From positions 1 through 64,000 of the forward strand of contig JACRPF010000011.1 of the NCBI GenBank assembly GCA_016214035.1: a stretch of 64,000 nucleotides of DNA. Reading direction: 5' to 3'. The notes under the pieces were generated by a model that was not told the origin of the DNA, ran no database searches, and saw only the letters and a program-made list of their open reading frames with translations. Made by a program: the position numbers and the translations under genes. Position 1 is the first letter of the stretch, and each line of letters begins with the position of its first letter. Shown one piece after another: positions 45,691 to 53,776 of the stretch. Source of the stretch: Spirochaetota bacterium. Lineage in GTDB: Bacteria > Spirochaetota > Brachyspiria > Brachyspirales > JACRPF01.

Positions 45691-47433
45691 ATGCGCTTTC
45701 TCGCTGTGCTGTTCATCGCTGCTGCAGTTATCTGTAACGCCGCCGATCTTGCACCGGTGCGCGCCATGCACGATGATATCTGGAAACGGTTCATCGATAA
45801 ACACGGCATCATGCTCGATTACGTGAACGCCGACGGAACTGTATCGCTGCCCACGCCGGAAGAATGCGCAAGTAATATGCCCAACGCGCTCGGCTGGTGG
45901 AGCCCCATTGAGAACGGCGCGTTCTTCACCGGATTATATCTTGCCGGGATATGCCGCCGGTATGCACTTACCGGAAATCCCGACGACGCGGCCAAGGCGA
46001 AGCGGCTCGCGAACGGTCTGCTCGCACTCGCGCAGAAAACAACGACACCGGGTTTTATCGGCAGGGGATTCGCAACCGACGGCAATGCGCATTTTCCGGT
46101 CACATCATCCGACCAGATAGCGCCGTGGTTTTTCGGGCTATGGACATATGCGAGATCCGGTATCCCATCCGCCGCAGAGCGAAATGCGGTCATCGCCCTC
46201 ATGACGCGAACAGCGGAGGCGCTCCGACAGTCGCAATGGCAGATGCCGTGCGAACCGTCCATGGCTGCCGGAAGCACGTACGGAACTTGGAACTGGAAGG
46301 ATTTCCGCAGCGTGCCGAGACTGCTTTTCGCCTGCCGCGCATTGTATGAGCTTACCAGCGACGCCGTGTGGTATGAACGGTATACCAATGCGGCATTCGC
46401 CACTCCGTTCCGAAGCACGGTCAGCCGTCTTGAACTCTGCGCGCGGGGTATGGCGTGGGACGTAAACGGCGAGGACCCGGCACTCCGCGAGAATTCGTGG
46501 ATCTATGTCGTGTCGCAGGCGCAGGTGCGCGCGCTGCTCGATATGGAAACGGACGAGACGATACGCGGGTTTTACCGGAGATCGCTCACCGCAACCGCAG
46601 AGGCCGCACTCCCGCTCGTGTACGACTATGAGGACTTCGAATATCATCCGGTGAACACCGATTGGCGGACGCTGTTACATAAATGGAAAGCCCATACGAC
46701 TCCGAAAGAAGCGGAATCCATTGCGCAGAAGCAGCTCATCGATTGGGCGTCCGTCGGGCGCATGCATGAGACGCGTCTTCTGCGGGAGCCGATGAGCGCC
46801 GCATGGATAGTCATGCTGTCGGGCGACATGCGCCTCATCGCACGGATGAAACTGCCGTTCGAACGCGCGCTCACCTTTTTCGATTATCAGCGGCTGTCAT
46901 CGCCGGTATATTTCATGGGCGAGTGCGCGTATTACGAGATGCTCGCCGGAGGATATGGGACAATTGCCGCCGATCCTATCCCTGTCCGCCCGGTGGCAGA
47001 GAATGACACGGTCAGCGCGAAAAAAGCCGCGGGCTGGATCGGATTGAAGATCGGCGCCGTTACACCAGCGATGAAACGCTGTTCGGATAAATTTCCCATC
47101 ACCGTCAGTCCCGAGTCATTTTCCGGCGGGACGTATGTATCGGTCAATCGCGGATTCGCCACCGTGCCGTTGATACCGTATACGATCGTCGTGCGCACAA
47201 ACGCCGTCGTATATCTGGTCGTGCATGAATCGGGAAAGCCGTCGATACCGGCCGAATGGAAAAAAAGCGCGTTGTCGCTTCGCTGGTCGCCGACGCCCTC
47301 GGCCGCCGTCACCGACACGGTCTATGAGCGGCGGGCAGGCGCGGGAAGCGAGATCACGATACCGTCACACGACGGAAAAGGCGAGATAAGCTACGGTATA
47401 CCGCATCTCTGTGTCGTTGTCCCGGTGCAATAA
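45691..47433 (+). CDS. Exported (alpha/alpha)-barrel protein, glycosidase-like
   Basis: This 580-aa protein has a signal peptide (RFLAVLFIAAAVICNAA) and an N-terminal region shared with the gene at 48483: MPNALGWWSPIENGAFFTGL and SSDQIAPWFFGLW. Repeated helical hairpins suggest a six-hairpin glycosidase fold; the C-terminal part (about 440-580) is a beta domain absent from the paralogue. No assigned GH family is recognised. AGGAG lies 5 nt before the ATG at 45691. Confidence 0.7.
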   Translation: MRFLAVLFIAAAVICNAADLAPVRAMHDDIWKRFIDKHGIMLDYVNADGTVSLPTPEECASNMPNALGWWSPIENGAFFTGLYLAGICRRYALTGNPDDAAKAKRLANGLLALAQKTTTPGFIGRGFATDGNAHFPVTSSDQIAPWFFGLWTYARSGIPSAAERNAVIALMTRTAEALRQSQWQMPCEPSMAAGSTYGTWNWKDFRSVPRLLFACRALYELTSDAVWYERYTNAAFATPFRSTVSRLELCARGMAWDVNGEDPALRENSWIYVVSQAQVRALLDMETDETIRGFYRRSLTATAEAALPLVYDYEDFEYHPVNTDWRTLLHKWKAHTTPKEAESIAQKQLIDWASVGRMHETRLLREPMSAAWIVMLSGDMRLIARMKLPFERALTFFDYQRLSSPVYFMGECAYYEMLAGGYGTIAADPIPVRPVAENDTVSAKKAAGWIGLKIGAVTPAMKRCSDKFPITVSPESFSGGTYVSVNRGFATVPLIPYTIVVRTNAVVYLVVHESGKPSIPAEWKKSALSLRWSPTPSAAVTDTVYERRAGAGSEITIPSHDGKGEISYGIPHLCVVVPVQ

Positions 47434-47457
47434 TCGTTCGTTAGAGAAGGAGTTCAT

Positions 47458-48477
47458 ATGCGATCGTTCATCAGCTTTTTTTCTATTGCCGCCGTCGCAT
47501 TGTCGTTATATGCCGGCGATGCGCCGCGCGGTATTTTCTGCATCCTCGTCGGCGATTACGAAGCGCCTGATGCCGACGCCATACTCGCTCGTCCGGAGAT
47601 CGACGGGATTACGTTCTATAACTCGTGGCGCACGGTGGAGCCGTCGGAAGGAAATGTCCGCTGGCAGGCATATGACACGGTGCTCGCCGCCGCGGAAAAG
47701 CACGGCAAGAGAGCTGTATTTTCATTGAACACGGGGAACTGGATATCGAATTGGGTATATGACAAAGGCGTGAAAAAAATATCCTTCACATCGGCGGACG
47801 ATTATATGACGGGCAAAGTGACGACACGTGCGCATGCGTCGCCGGTGCCGTGGGATCCGGTGTTCCTCGACCTCTTTTCCGTCACGGTGAAGAAATTCGG
47901 CGCGCGTTACAACAGCCGACAGGGACTTGCCGCCGTGAATATTACCGGCCCCGCCCCGGAGAACGGCATTGAACCGTGCATGCCGCTCGGCGGGCGAGAT
48001 GAGCTGCTCGAGGTGAACGGCTATACGGCTGAAAAGTTCACCGGCGCGTGGAAACGGATGATCGACACATTTGCGGCGTCGTTTCCGTCGCACCGGCTTG
48101 TCATGGCGACGCATGATATGTTCGGGTCCAAACGATTTGCCGAGCCGTCGATGCTCATACACCGTTACGGATTCTCCGCATATCCTGAACGCTACGGCAT
48201 ATCGGCGCTTTTCCTCACCCATGACGCGTGGTTCGGACCCGAAAACTCGACGGTGAAGATCGTCACTTCATTCGCGGGAAAAGGTCATACCGGCATGCAA
48301 CTTATCAGAAAATACAAGATGAAAGAGCTGCCCGCATCTGATGTTGCCGCCGCGATGGAAAAAGGAATCACGCTGTGCAAAGCGGACTGGATAGAAGTGT
48401 TCAAGGACGATGTGAACTATGCGCCCTATCGGGACGTGCTCACGAAATTTCACACCCGGTTGACCGGCGGGAAATAG
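47458..48477 (+). CDS. Exported TIM-barrel glycosidase-like protein
   Basis: This 339-aa protein has a signal peptide (RSFISFFSIAAVALSLYAG) and clan GH-A-like features: GITFYNSWRTVEPSEGNVRW near residue 45, typical of GH10, GH14 or GH42 barrels. No clear acid/base NE pair is seen; NITGPAPENG is at its place. GGAG lies before the ATG. It lies 24 bp after the barrel gene and 5 bp before its paralogue. Confidence 0.68.
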   Translation: MRSFISFFSIAAVALSLYAGDAPRGIFCILVGDYEAPDADAILARPEIDGITFYNSWRTVEPSEGNVRWQAYDTVLAAAEKHGKRAVFSLNTGNWISNWVYDKGVKKISFTSADDYMTGKVTTRAHASPVPWDPVFLDLFSVTVKKFGARYNSRQGLAAVNITGPAPENGIEPCMPLGGRDELLEVNGYTAEKFTGAWKRMIDTFAASFPSHRLVMATHDMFGSKRFAEPSMLIHRYGFSAYPERYGISALFLTHDAWFGPENSTVKIVTSFAGKGHTGMQLIRKYKMKELPASDVAAAMEKGITLCKADWIEVFKDDVNYAPYRDVLTKFHTRLTGGK

Positions 48478-48482
48478 CATCC

Positions 48483-49763
48483 ATGACAGCAGCATCACTT
48501 ATTGAAACAATACAGCCCGCGCACGAGACGATATGGCGGAGGTTCATCGCCGCCGACGGCGCGCTTCTCGATTATACCGGCGCCGACGGCGGCACGCTGC
48601 TGCCCGACGTCGAGGATCACCGCGATAACAGACCCAACGCGCTCGGCTGGTGGACATCGGCCGAGAACGGGCCGTTTTTCGGCGGGCTGTACCTCTCCGC
48701 GCTCTGCGACCGTTATCTCATTGCGCACGAACCGCTCATCGCTTCGCGCGCGTCATCCATTGCCCGCTGGCTACTCTCACTCGCGGTCGCGTCTCAGCCG
48801 GGATTCATCGCACGCGGTCTCGGACCTGACGGTAAAAGCCACTATCGCGCGAGTTCCAGCGACCAGACCTACCCCTGGTTCTACTGCATGTGGCGTTATG
48901 CGGCAAGCGGCATTCCGACCGGCAATGACCGCGCGGTTATTGTCGCCGCCATGGACCGGACGGCGCGCGCGCTCGTCGCTTCCTCATGGCGCATTTACTG
49001 CGCACCGCCGTCGTTCGGGTACTTCGGCAATCTCGCCGGCGGATTCGCCGATGGCGCCGGGGATCTCCGCGGCGAAGAACCCGCTTTCGATGCAGCCGTA
49101 CGCATCCTGTTCATTCATCGCGCGATGGCCGATCTCACCGGCGACGCATTCTGGACGGACCGATACCGTTCATTGGCCGCCGAAACGGTAAATGCCCGCG
49201 GTGAGACGCGCATAACGTTCTGTTCCCGCGGGGCTCAGTATGCCGCCCCCGGCGCATCGCCGCATTATCCTGATAACACGAATCTCTGGACATCGGCAAG
49301 TTCTCAGGCCGGACTGCGCGCGCTCTACGACATGGAAACCGATTCACGCATCCGCGAACAGTTCCAACGCGGCCTCTCGCTGAATGCAGAACGGGCGCTG
49401 GTGCATCTGCCGGAACACCGGCATTTCGACAACGACAGCAAACTGCAGGCGTCGCCGGACTGGCGGAAACTCAATGAGCTCTGGAAGCCGCAGGAGACCA
49501 TCGAGGATGCCGTACGCGTAGCAACCGCGCAGTACGGTATGTGGCACAACGGCATATCGCCGCGCAAGCAGCACGAGAGCATTTTCATGCGCGACCCGCT
49601 CTTCGCCGGATGGATTGTGGCGCTCTCGGGCGACGCGCACCATATCACCGCCGGACGCCAGCTGATGGAACGCATGCTGCAGCATTACCGCTGGGATCGT
49701 ATGTTCAGTGTCTTCTTTTTCATGGCAGAATGCATGACGTACCGTCTCGGTATATCCGGTTAG
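48483..49763 (+). CDS. Cytoplasmic paralogue of the (alpha/alpha)-barrel protein
   Basis: This 426-aa protein shares RPNALGWWTSAENGPFFGGL and SSDQTYPWFYCMW with the 45691 protein but lacks a signal peptide and the C-terminal beta domain. I chose the ATG at 48483, just after the previous stop; a longer frame from 48375 lies inside the previous gene. It probably works on imported product of the same glycan as its exported relative. Confidence 0.68.
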   Translation: MTAASLIETIQPAHETIWRRFIAADGALLDYTGADGGTLLPDVEDHRDNRPNALGWWTSAENGPFFGGLYLSALCDRYLIAHEPLIASRASSIARWLLSLAVASQPGFIARGLGPDGKSHYRASSSDQTYPWFYCMWRYAASGIPTGNDRAVIVAAMDRTARALVASSWRIYCAPPSFGYFGNLAGGFADGAGDLRGEEPAFDAAVRILFIHRAMADLTGDAFWTDRYRSLAAETVNARGETRITFCSRGAQYAAPGASPHYPDNTNLWTSASSQAGLRALYDMETDSRIREQFQRGLSLNAERALVHLPEHRHFDNDSKLQASPDWRKLNELWKPQETIEDAVRVATAQYGMWHNGISPRKQHESIFMRDPLFAGWIVALSGDAHHITAGRQLMERMLQHYRWDRMFSVFFFMAECMTYRLGISG

Positions 49764-49777
49764 GAGTGAGGCATTAT

Positions 49778-51382
49778 ATGAGAAAAATATTTCTTGGTTT
49801 TCTAGTCTGTTCTATCGCCGCAGCCGCCGTAAATCCCGCAGCGGATACCTGGCAGGCTTTGGAAAGCGTTACGGCATCTCAGGAAAACGGCATCATCACA
49901 CTGCGCTCCGTTACCGATGCCTACGGTATTTACCGATTTGTGTATGCCGTATCTGCAGATTCCCCGAAAACGCTGAAACTGAGCTTCCGTTACCGCACCG
50001 CAGCCGATAAAGCCGCGAATGCGTCATTCGCGATAACCTGGATGTGGTATGGTGCTGACGGGAAAGAGCTTAAGAATAAAGGCAGCTACAAACCGCTCAC
50101 ACCGTCAGTAAAGGAATTCCGCCGCGCATTGCAGCTCATCGATGTGCCGAAAGATGCCGCGCGTCTTGAGGTACGCTTTCAGACGCAGGGTGCGGGCGGC
50201 GGCGGAAAATTCGTTCCGTCATATATCGAACTCGCCGATCTAGCGCTTGCCTCGTTCGGTCAGACAGAGGAGTCGCTCATGCTGCTCACAAAACCGCTTA
50301 CAAAAAGTACGGCCGAAAAACGCTGGCCGAAAAACGGTCTTCGCGGCGTCAATACGGTTACGTTCGGACCTATCGGCGCGAACACGACCGATCCGGGTGA
50401 ATACATCTCAGAGGCGGCATTCAAACGGATGTCCGATTGGAATATCAATCTGCTCAGGCTCTGGGTGAACGTGGATTCCGAATCCATCTGGAACGTCAAA
50501 AAGGGAGAGACGATGCCGCCGATACCGGATGACGACCCGATGGCGCCGTACAAGCGTCATCTCGACGGCATACGCGTGGCGCTGCATCTCGCTGAAAAAT
50601 ATAACATGCAGGTCATCATCACGACAAGCGACATCATCGGCCGGAAAATAGACGTCATGTTCACCGGATCAGCCGGAACCGGTTATGAACAGGAACTCGT
50701 CAAAGTGTGGTGGTATATCGTCCGCGAATTCGGCACGCACCCGAACGTCATCGGCTACGATCTTCTGAACGAGCCGAACACGAAAGAGGAGATGGAACTC
50801 TGGCAGAAGCAGATAATGCCGGTGCTCTGCAAAGAGGTGCGTACGCTCGATAATAACACGTATCTCATCATCGAGCCGGGGCCATGGGGGCTGCCGTGGG
50901 GATTTGAAAAGTTCACGCCCATTGACGACCCGAAAGTGGTGTATTCATTTCATCATTACATGCCGCACACGTATACGCATCAGGGCATCGGCGGATACAA
51001 GTCGGCCGAGTATATCAACAAACCGTATCCCGGCATGCTGAAATTGTTCCCTTCGGATTCCGCGATGATGTGGGATAAAGCCGCGCTTGAAAAGAGCATG
51101 GCAATAGCGATTGATTTTGCGCAGAAGAACAACGCGATAATGTGGGTGGGGGAATTCTCGGCGATACGCTGGGCGCCGGGGGCATCGCGGTGGATAAAGG
51201 ATTCCATCGACATCTTCGAGAAATACGGATGGAGCTGGGCATATCACTGCTACCGCGGCTGGAACGGATGGAATCCCACGTTCGACCCCGGCGAGCCGGA
51301 CAGCAATGACCCGGACGGCGGAAAAACCACCGAAAGCCTCACCGTACTCACCGATGCATGGAAAAAAAATATGCGTCCGTGA
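49778..51382 (+). CDS. Exported GH5-like glycosidase with N-terminal beta domain
   Basis: This 534-aa protein has a signal peptide (RKIFLGFLVCSIAAAA), a beta-sandwich resembling a carbohydrate-binding module (about residues 25-150) and a GH5-type barrel with acid/base Glu in DLLNEPN and nucleophile Glu in WVGEFSAIR. Endoglucanase- or mannanase-like activity is probable. GGAG lies before the ATG at 49778; an upstream frame from 49541 lies in the previous gene. It belongs to a run of five same-strand genes. Confidence 0.85.
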   Translation: MRKIFLGFLVCSIAAAAVNPAADTWQALESVTASQENGIITLRSVTDAYGIYRFVYAVSADSPKTLKLSFRYRTAADKAANASFAITWMWYGADGKELKNKGSYKPLTPSVKEFRRALQLIDVPKDAARLEVRFQTQGAGGGGKFVPSYIELADLALASFGQTEESLMLLTKPLTKSTAEKRWPKNGLRGVNTVTFGPIGANTTDPGEYISEAAFKRMSDWNINLLRLWVNVDSESIWNVKKGETMPPIPDDDPMAPYKRHLDGIRVALHLAEKYNMQVIITTSDIIGRKIDVMFTGSAGTGYEQELVKVWWYIVREFGTHPNVIGYDLLNEPNTKEEMELWQKQIMPVLCKEVRTLDNNTYLIIEPGPWGLPWGFEKFTPIDDPKVVYSFHHYMPHTYTHQGIGGYKSAEYINKPYPGMLKLFPSDSAMMWDKAALEKSMAIAIDFAQKNNAIMWVGEFSAIRWAPGASRWIKDSIDIFEKYGWSWAYHCYRGWNGWNPTFDPGEPDSNDPDGGKTTESLTVLTDAWKKNMRP

Positions 51383-51402
51383 TGTCTGACAGGAGTCCTC
51401 AT

Positions 51403-52572
51403 ATGCGCCGACCGTTTTTTATCACCTTGGTGCTCTGCACATTCCTCCTCGCATCCGGAGCCGATTCCCCCGGTCTTTCTATCGTGAACGGTACGCTCAT
51501 GCGCGGCGGAAAACCGTATCGCGCCATGGGTATCAATTATTTCAGCGCATTCTACCGCGCGGTACTCGCGCCTACGAACACCTCCTACCGCGACGGCTTT
51601 GCCGTTCTCGCCCGATACAATATTCCATTCGTGCGTTTCGCGGCTTGCCCGTTCTGGCCGACGGATTGGAAACTCTATCAGACTGACAAGGCGCGTTATT
51701 TCGCCATACTCGACGACGTCATCGCGACGGCCTCATCGAACCATATCGGCGTCATACCGTCGCTGTTCTGGAATTTTCCTTCGGCAGCCGATATCTGCGG
51801 CGAACCTCTGTCCGCGTGGGGCGACACCTCGAGTAAGACGCATGCGTTCATGCGCACGTACACCACCGAGGTGATGACGCGATACCGGAGCAATCCCGCC
51901 GTGTGGGCGTGGGAATTCGGCAACGAGTTCAATCTCGGCGTGGACCTGCCGAACGCGAAAAAATCACTTACCGACAAAAAGGCGATGCCGCGGCAGGGCG
52001 TTCCCGCGCGCACGGAGGCGGACATACTGACGTCGGACATCATGATCACTGCACTCAGCGAATTCGGAAAACTCGCCCGCACCCTCGACGCCAACCGGCT
52101 CATCATGAGCGGCAATTCACGGCCGCGGCCGTCGGCGTGGAACAACAGCGCGAAGGGAAGCTGGACCACCGACACGCGTGAGGAATATCAGAAGGTGCTC
52201 ATCCGCGACAACCCCGATCCGTTGAACGGCATATCGATTCACTATTATGAAGGCAAGGACAAATACTTTTCGCAGGATAATCCCGCGTCGATGCCCGAGG
52301 TGCTTGCCGCAACCATGGAAGCGGCGGCGCAGGTGAACAAGGCGCTGCTCGTGGGGGAATTCGGCGCAAACAAAAAGCTCGGCCCTTCGGAGGAACGTGC
52401 GCTCTTTGAGAAAATGATAGACGCCATCGTCAACGGAAATATCCCGCTCTCAGCCGTATGGGTGTTCGATCTGCCGAATCAGAACGATGAGTGGAATATA
52501 ACCGAAAAGAATGAACGTGCGTATATGCTCACGTTCATCACCAATGCGAACGCAGCAATCATGAACCGCTGA
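51403..52572 (+). CDS. Exported GH5-like glycosidase
   Basis: This 389-aa protein has a signal peptide (FFITLVLCTFLLASGAD) and a clan GH-A barrel with acid/base Glu in WEFGNEFNLG and nucleophile Glu in LLVGEFGANK. It is diverged from its neighbour, with no binding domain. AGGAG lies 7 nt before the ATG at 51403. It is the last gene of the glycan locus and converges with the LacI regulator. Confidence 0.85.
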   Translation: MRRPFFITLVLCTFLLASGADSPGLSIVNGTLMRGGKPYRAMGINYFSAFYRAVLAPTNTSYRDGFAVLARYNIPFVRFAACPFWPTDWKLYQTDKARYFAILDDVIATASSNHIGVIPSLFWNFPSAADICGEPLSAWGDTSSKTHAFMRTYTTEVMTRYRSNPAVWAWEFGNEFNLGVDLPNAKKSLTDKKAMPRQGVPARTEADILTSDIMITALSEFGKLARTLDANRLIMSGNSRPRPSAWNNSAKGSWTTDTREEYQKVLIRDNPDPLNGISIHYYEGKDKYFSQDNPASMPEVLAATMEAAAQVNKALLVGEFGANKKLGPSEERALFEKMIDAIVNGNIPLSAVWVFDLPNQNDEWNITEKNERAYMLTFITNANAAIMNR

Positions 52573-52600
52573 CGAACGTAACGCTGTGTCGATGGTGGGA

Positions 52601-53602
52601 CTACGTCGTTTCCTTATGCAGGAACGTGGTGCTCACCCCGGTGTTCTTCATCTCGAACTTGTCCTCGATGAGTCCGATCATGGTGTCGGCGACGAGGCGC
52701 GCGAATTCCTCGATATCGACCGCGATGGTACTGATGCGCGGCGTATAGTACTGCGAAATATCCATGTTGTGAAATCCGACAACGGCGATATCATTCGGCG
52801 CTGAAAGTCCGCGGTCGGCGATGGCACGAAGCGCACCGGCCGCCGTGTAATCCGAACTGCAGAGCACCGCATCGATGATTTCCCCGCGCTCAAGAAGTCC
52901 GCGCATGACCGTATATCCGCTTTCACAGGTATCTTCGACTGCATGCACCAGCGTGTGGTCGGGTATTATCTGATTTGCGCGGAGTGCGAACTCAAAAGCC
53001 TTGCGCCGTTCAAGCCCGTCAGCTACATCCTTGAGTGCCAGCTGCACAAAATTGCGTTTGCCGCGTTCACGGACCAGATGATCCACCGCCTCGCTGATGC
53101 CCTTACGGAAGTCAAAGAGCACGTGACTCACATTGTATGCCGCCACGAAACGCCCGAGCACGACCAGCGGTATCCCCGAGCTCATCGCATAGTCGAACAT
53201 CTTGTATTCGCCGGGAAGCGGAAGAACGACGATGCCCATCACACGGCGTTTGACAAGCTCGTGCATGAGAAAATCCTCAACCGACAGATTGTTGTTCGCG
53301 TTGAAAAGGATGACCTCGAGTTTCCGTTTCATGAATTCAAGGTTGATGGCTGAATAGATGATATGGTTGACCGCGGAATTATCCGGCAGCAGCAGCCCGA
53401 TCGTATGTGAGGATCCGCGCACCAGCATCTTCGCCGGTTCGTTGGGAGTATAATTGAGATTGCGGGCGCTTTCCAAAACACGGCGTTTGGTCGCCTCGGT
53501 GACTTTGGGGCTGTTGTTCAGCGCCCTCGATACCGTTGCCACGGAAAAACCGGTGTCCCTGGCGATATCGACGATAGTGTTCTGTTTTACGTTTTTTTCC
53601 AT
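52601..53602 (-). CDS. LacI-family transcriptional regulator
   Basis: This 333-aa protein has an N-terminal LacI helix-turn-helix (TIVDIARDTGFSVATVSRAL), hinge ARNLNYTPNEPAKML and a periplasmic-binding-type sensor (NDIAVVGFHNMDISQYYTPR). It faces the glycan locus and probably represses it when no sugar is present. A perfect LacI-type operator overlaps its own -10 box, indicating autoregulation. The sugar is unknown. Confidence 0.92.
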   Translation of the reverse strand: MEKNVKQNTIVDIARDTGFSVATVSRALNNSPKVTEATKRRVLESARNLNYTPNEPAKMLVRGSSHTIGLLLPDNSAVNHIIYSAINLEFMKRKLEVILFNANNNLSVEDFLMHELVKRRVMGIVVLPLPGEYKMFDYAMSSGIPLVVLGRFVAAYNVSHVLFDFRKGISEAVDHLVRERGKRNFVQLALKDVADGLERRKAFEFALRANQIIPDHTLVHAVEDTCESGYTVMRGLLERGEIIDAVLCSSDYTAAGALRAIADRGLSAPNDIAVVGFHNMDISQYYTPRISTIAVDIEEFARLVADTMIGLIEDKFEMKNTGVSTTFLHKETT

Positions 53603-53605
53603 ATC

Positions 53606-53625
53606 ATTCCGATATTTACCGGAAT
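53606..53625 (-). promoter_or_regulatory. Inverted repeat in the lacI-type leader
   Basis: ATTCCG and CGGAAT around an 8-nt centre lie between the predicted transcription start and the ATG at 53602. It could be a second operator half-site or a hairpin affecting translation. Confidence 0.35.
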
Positions 53626-53632
53626 ACTGTGA

Positions 53633-53661
53633 TTGTAACCGTTTTCATTGCGAAAATCAAG
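53633..53661 (-). promoter_or_regulatory. Promoter of the LacI-family gene
   Basis: On the minus strand TTGATT (53661-53656), a 17-bp spacer and TACAAT (53638-53633) give a predicted start near 53626. The operator at 53635-53648 covers most of the -10 box. Confidence 0.65.
53635..53648. promoter_or_regulatory. LacI-family operator
   Basis: TGTAACCGTTTTCA fits the TGNAANCGNTTNCA consensus of LacI/CcpA-type operators exactly. It overlaps the -10 box of the regulator gene whose ATG is at 53602, so the protein should repress its own gene. Confidence 0.7.
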
Positions 53662-53742
53662 TGCAATATCAACTATTGTGAAAATCACATGGTAGGAGCA
53701 ATTCCGCCGATATCGGTAAAGACACTTCTACCTGCGTTGCTG

Positions 53743-53770
53743 TTGAAAAAATCGGGATTCATTATAAAGT
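53743..53770 (+). promoter_or_regulatory. Weak promoter of the large TPR gene
   Basis: TTGAAA (53743-53748), 16-bp spacer and TAAAGT (53765-53770), followed after 6 nt by the ATG at 53777. The -10 is imperfect; an alternative TATAAA at 53764-53769 is equally possible. Confidence 0.4.
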
Positions 53771-53776
53771 ACCGGT

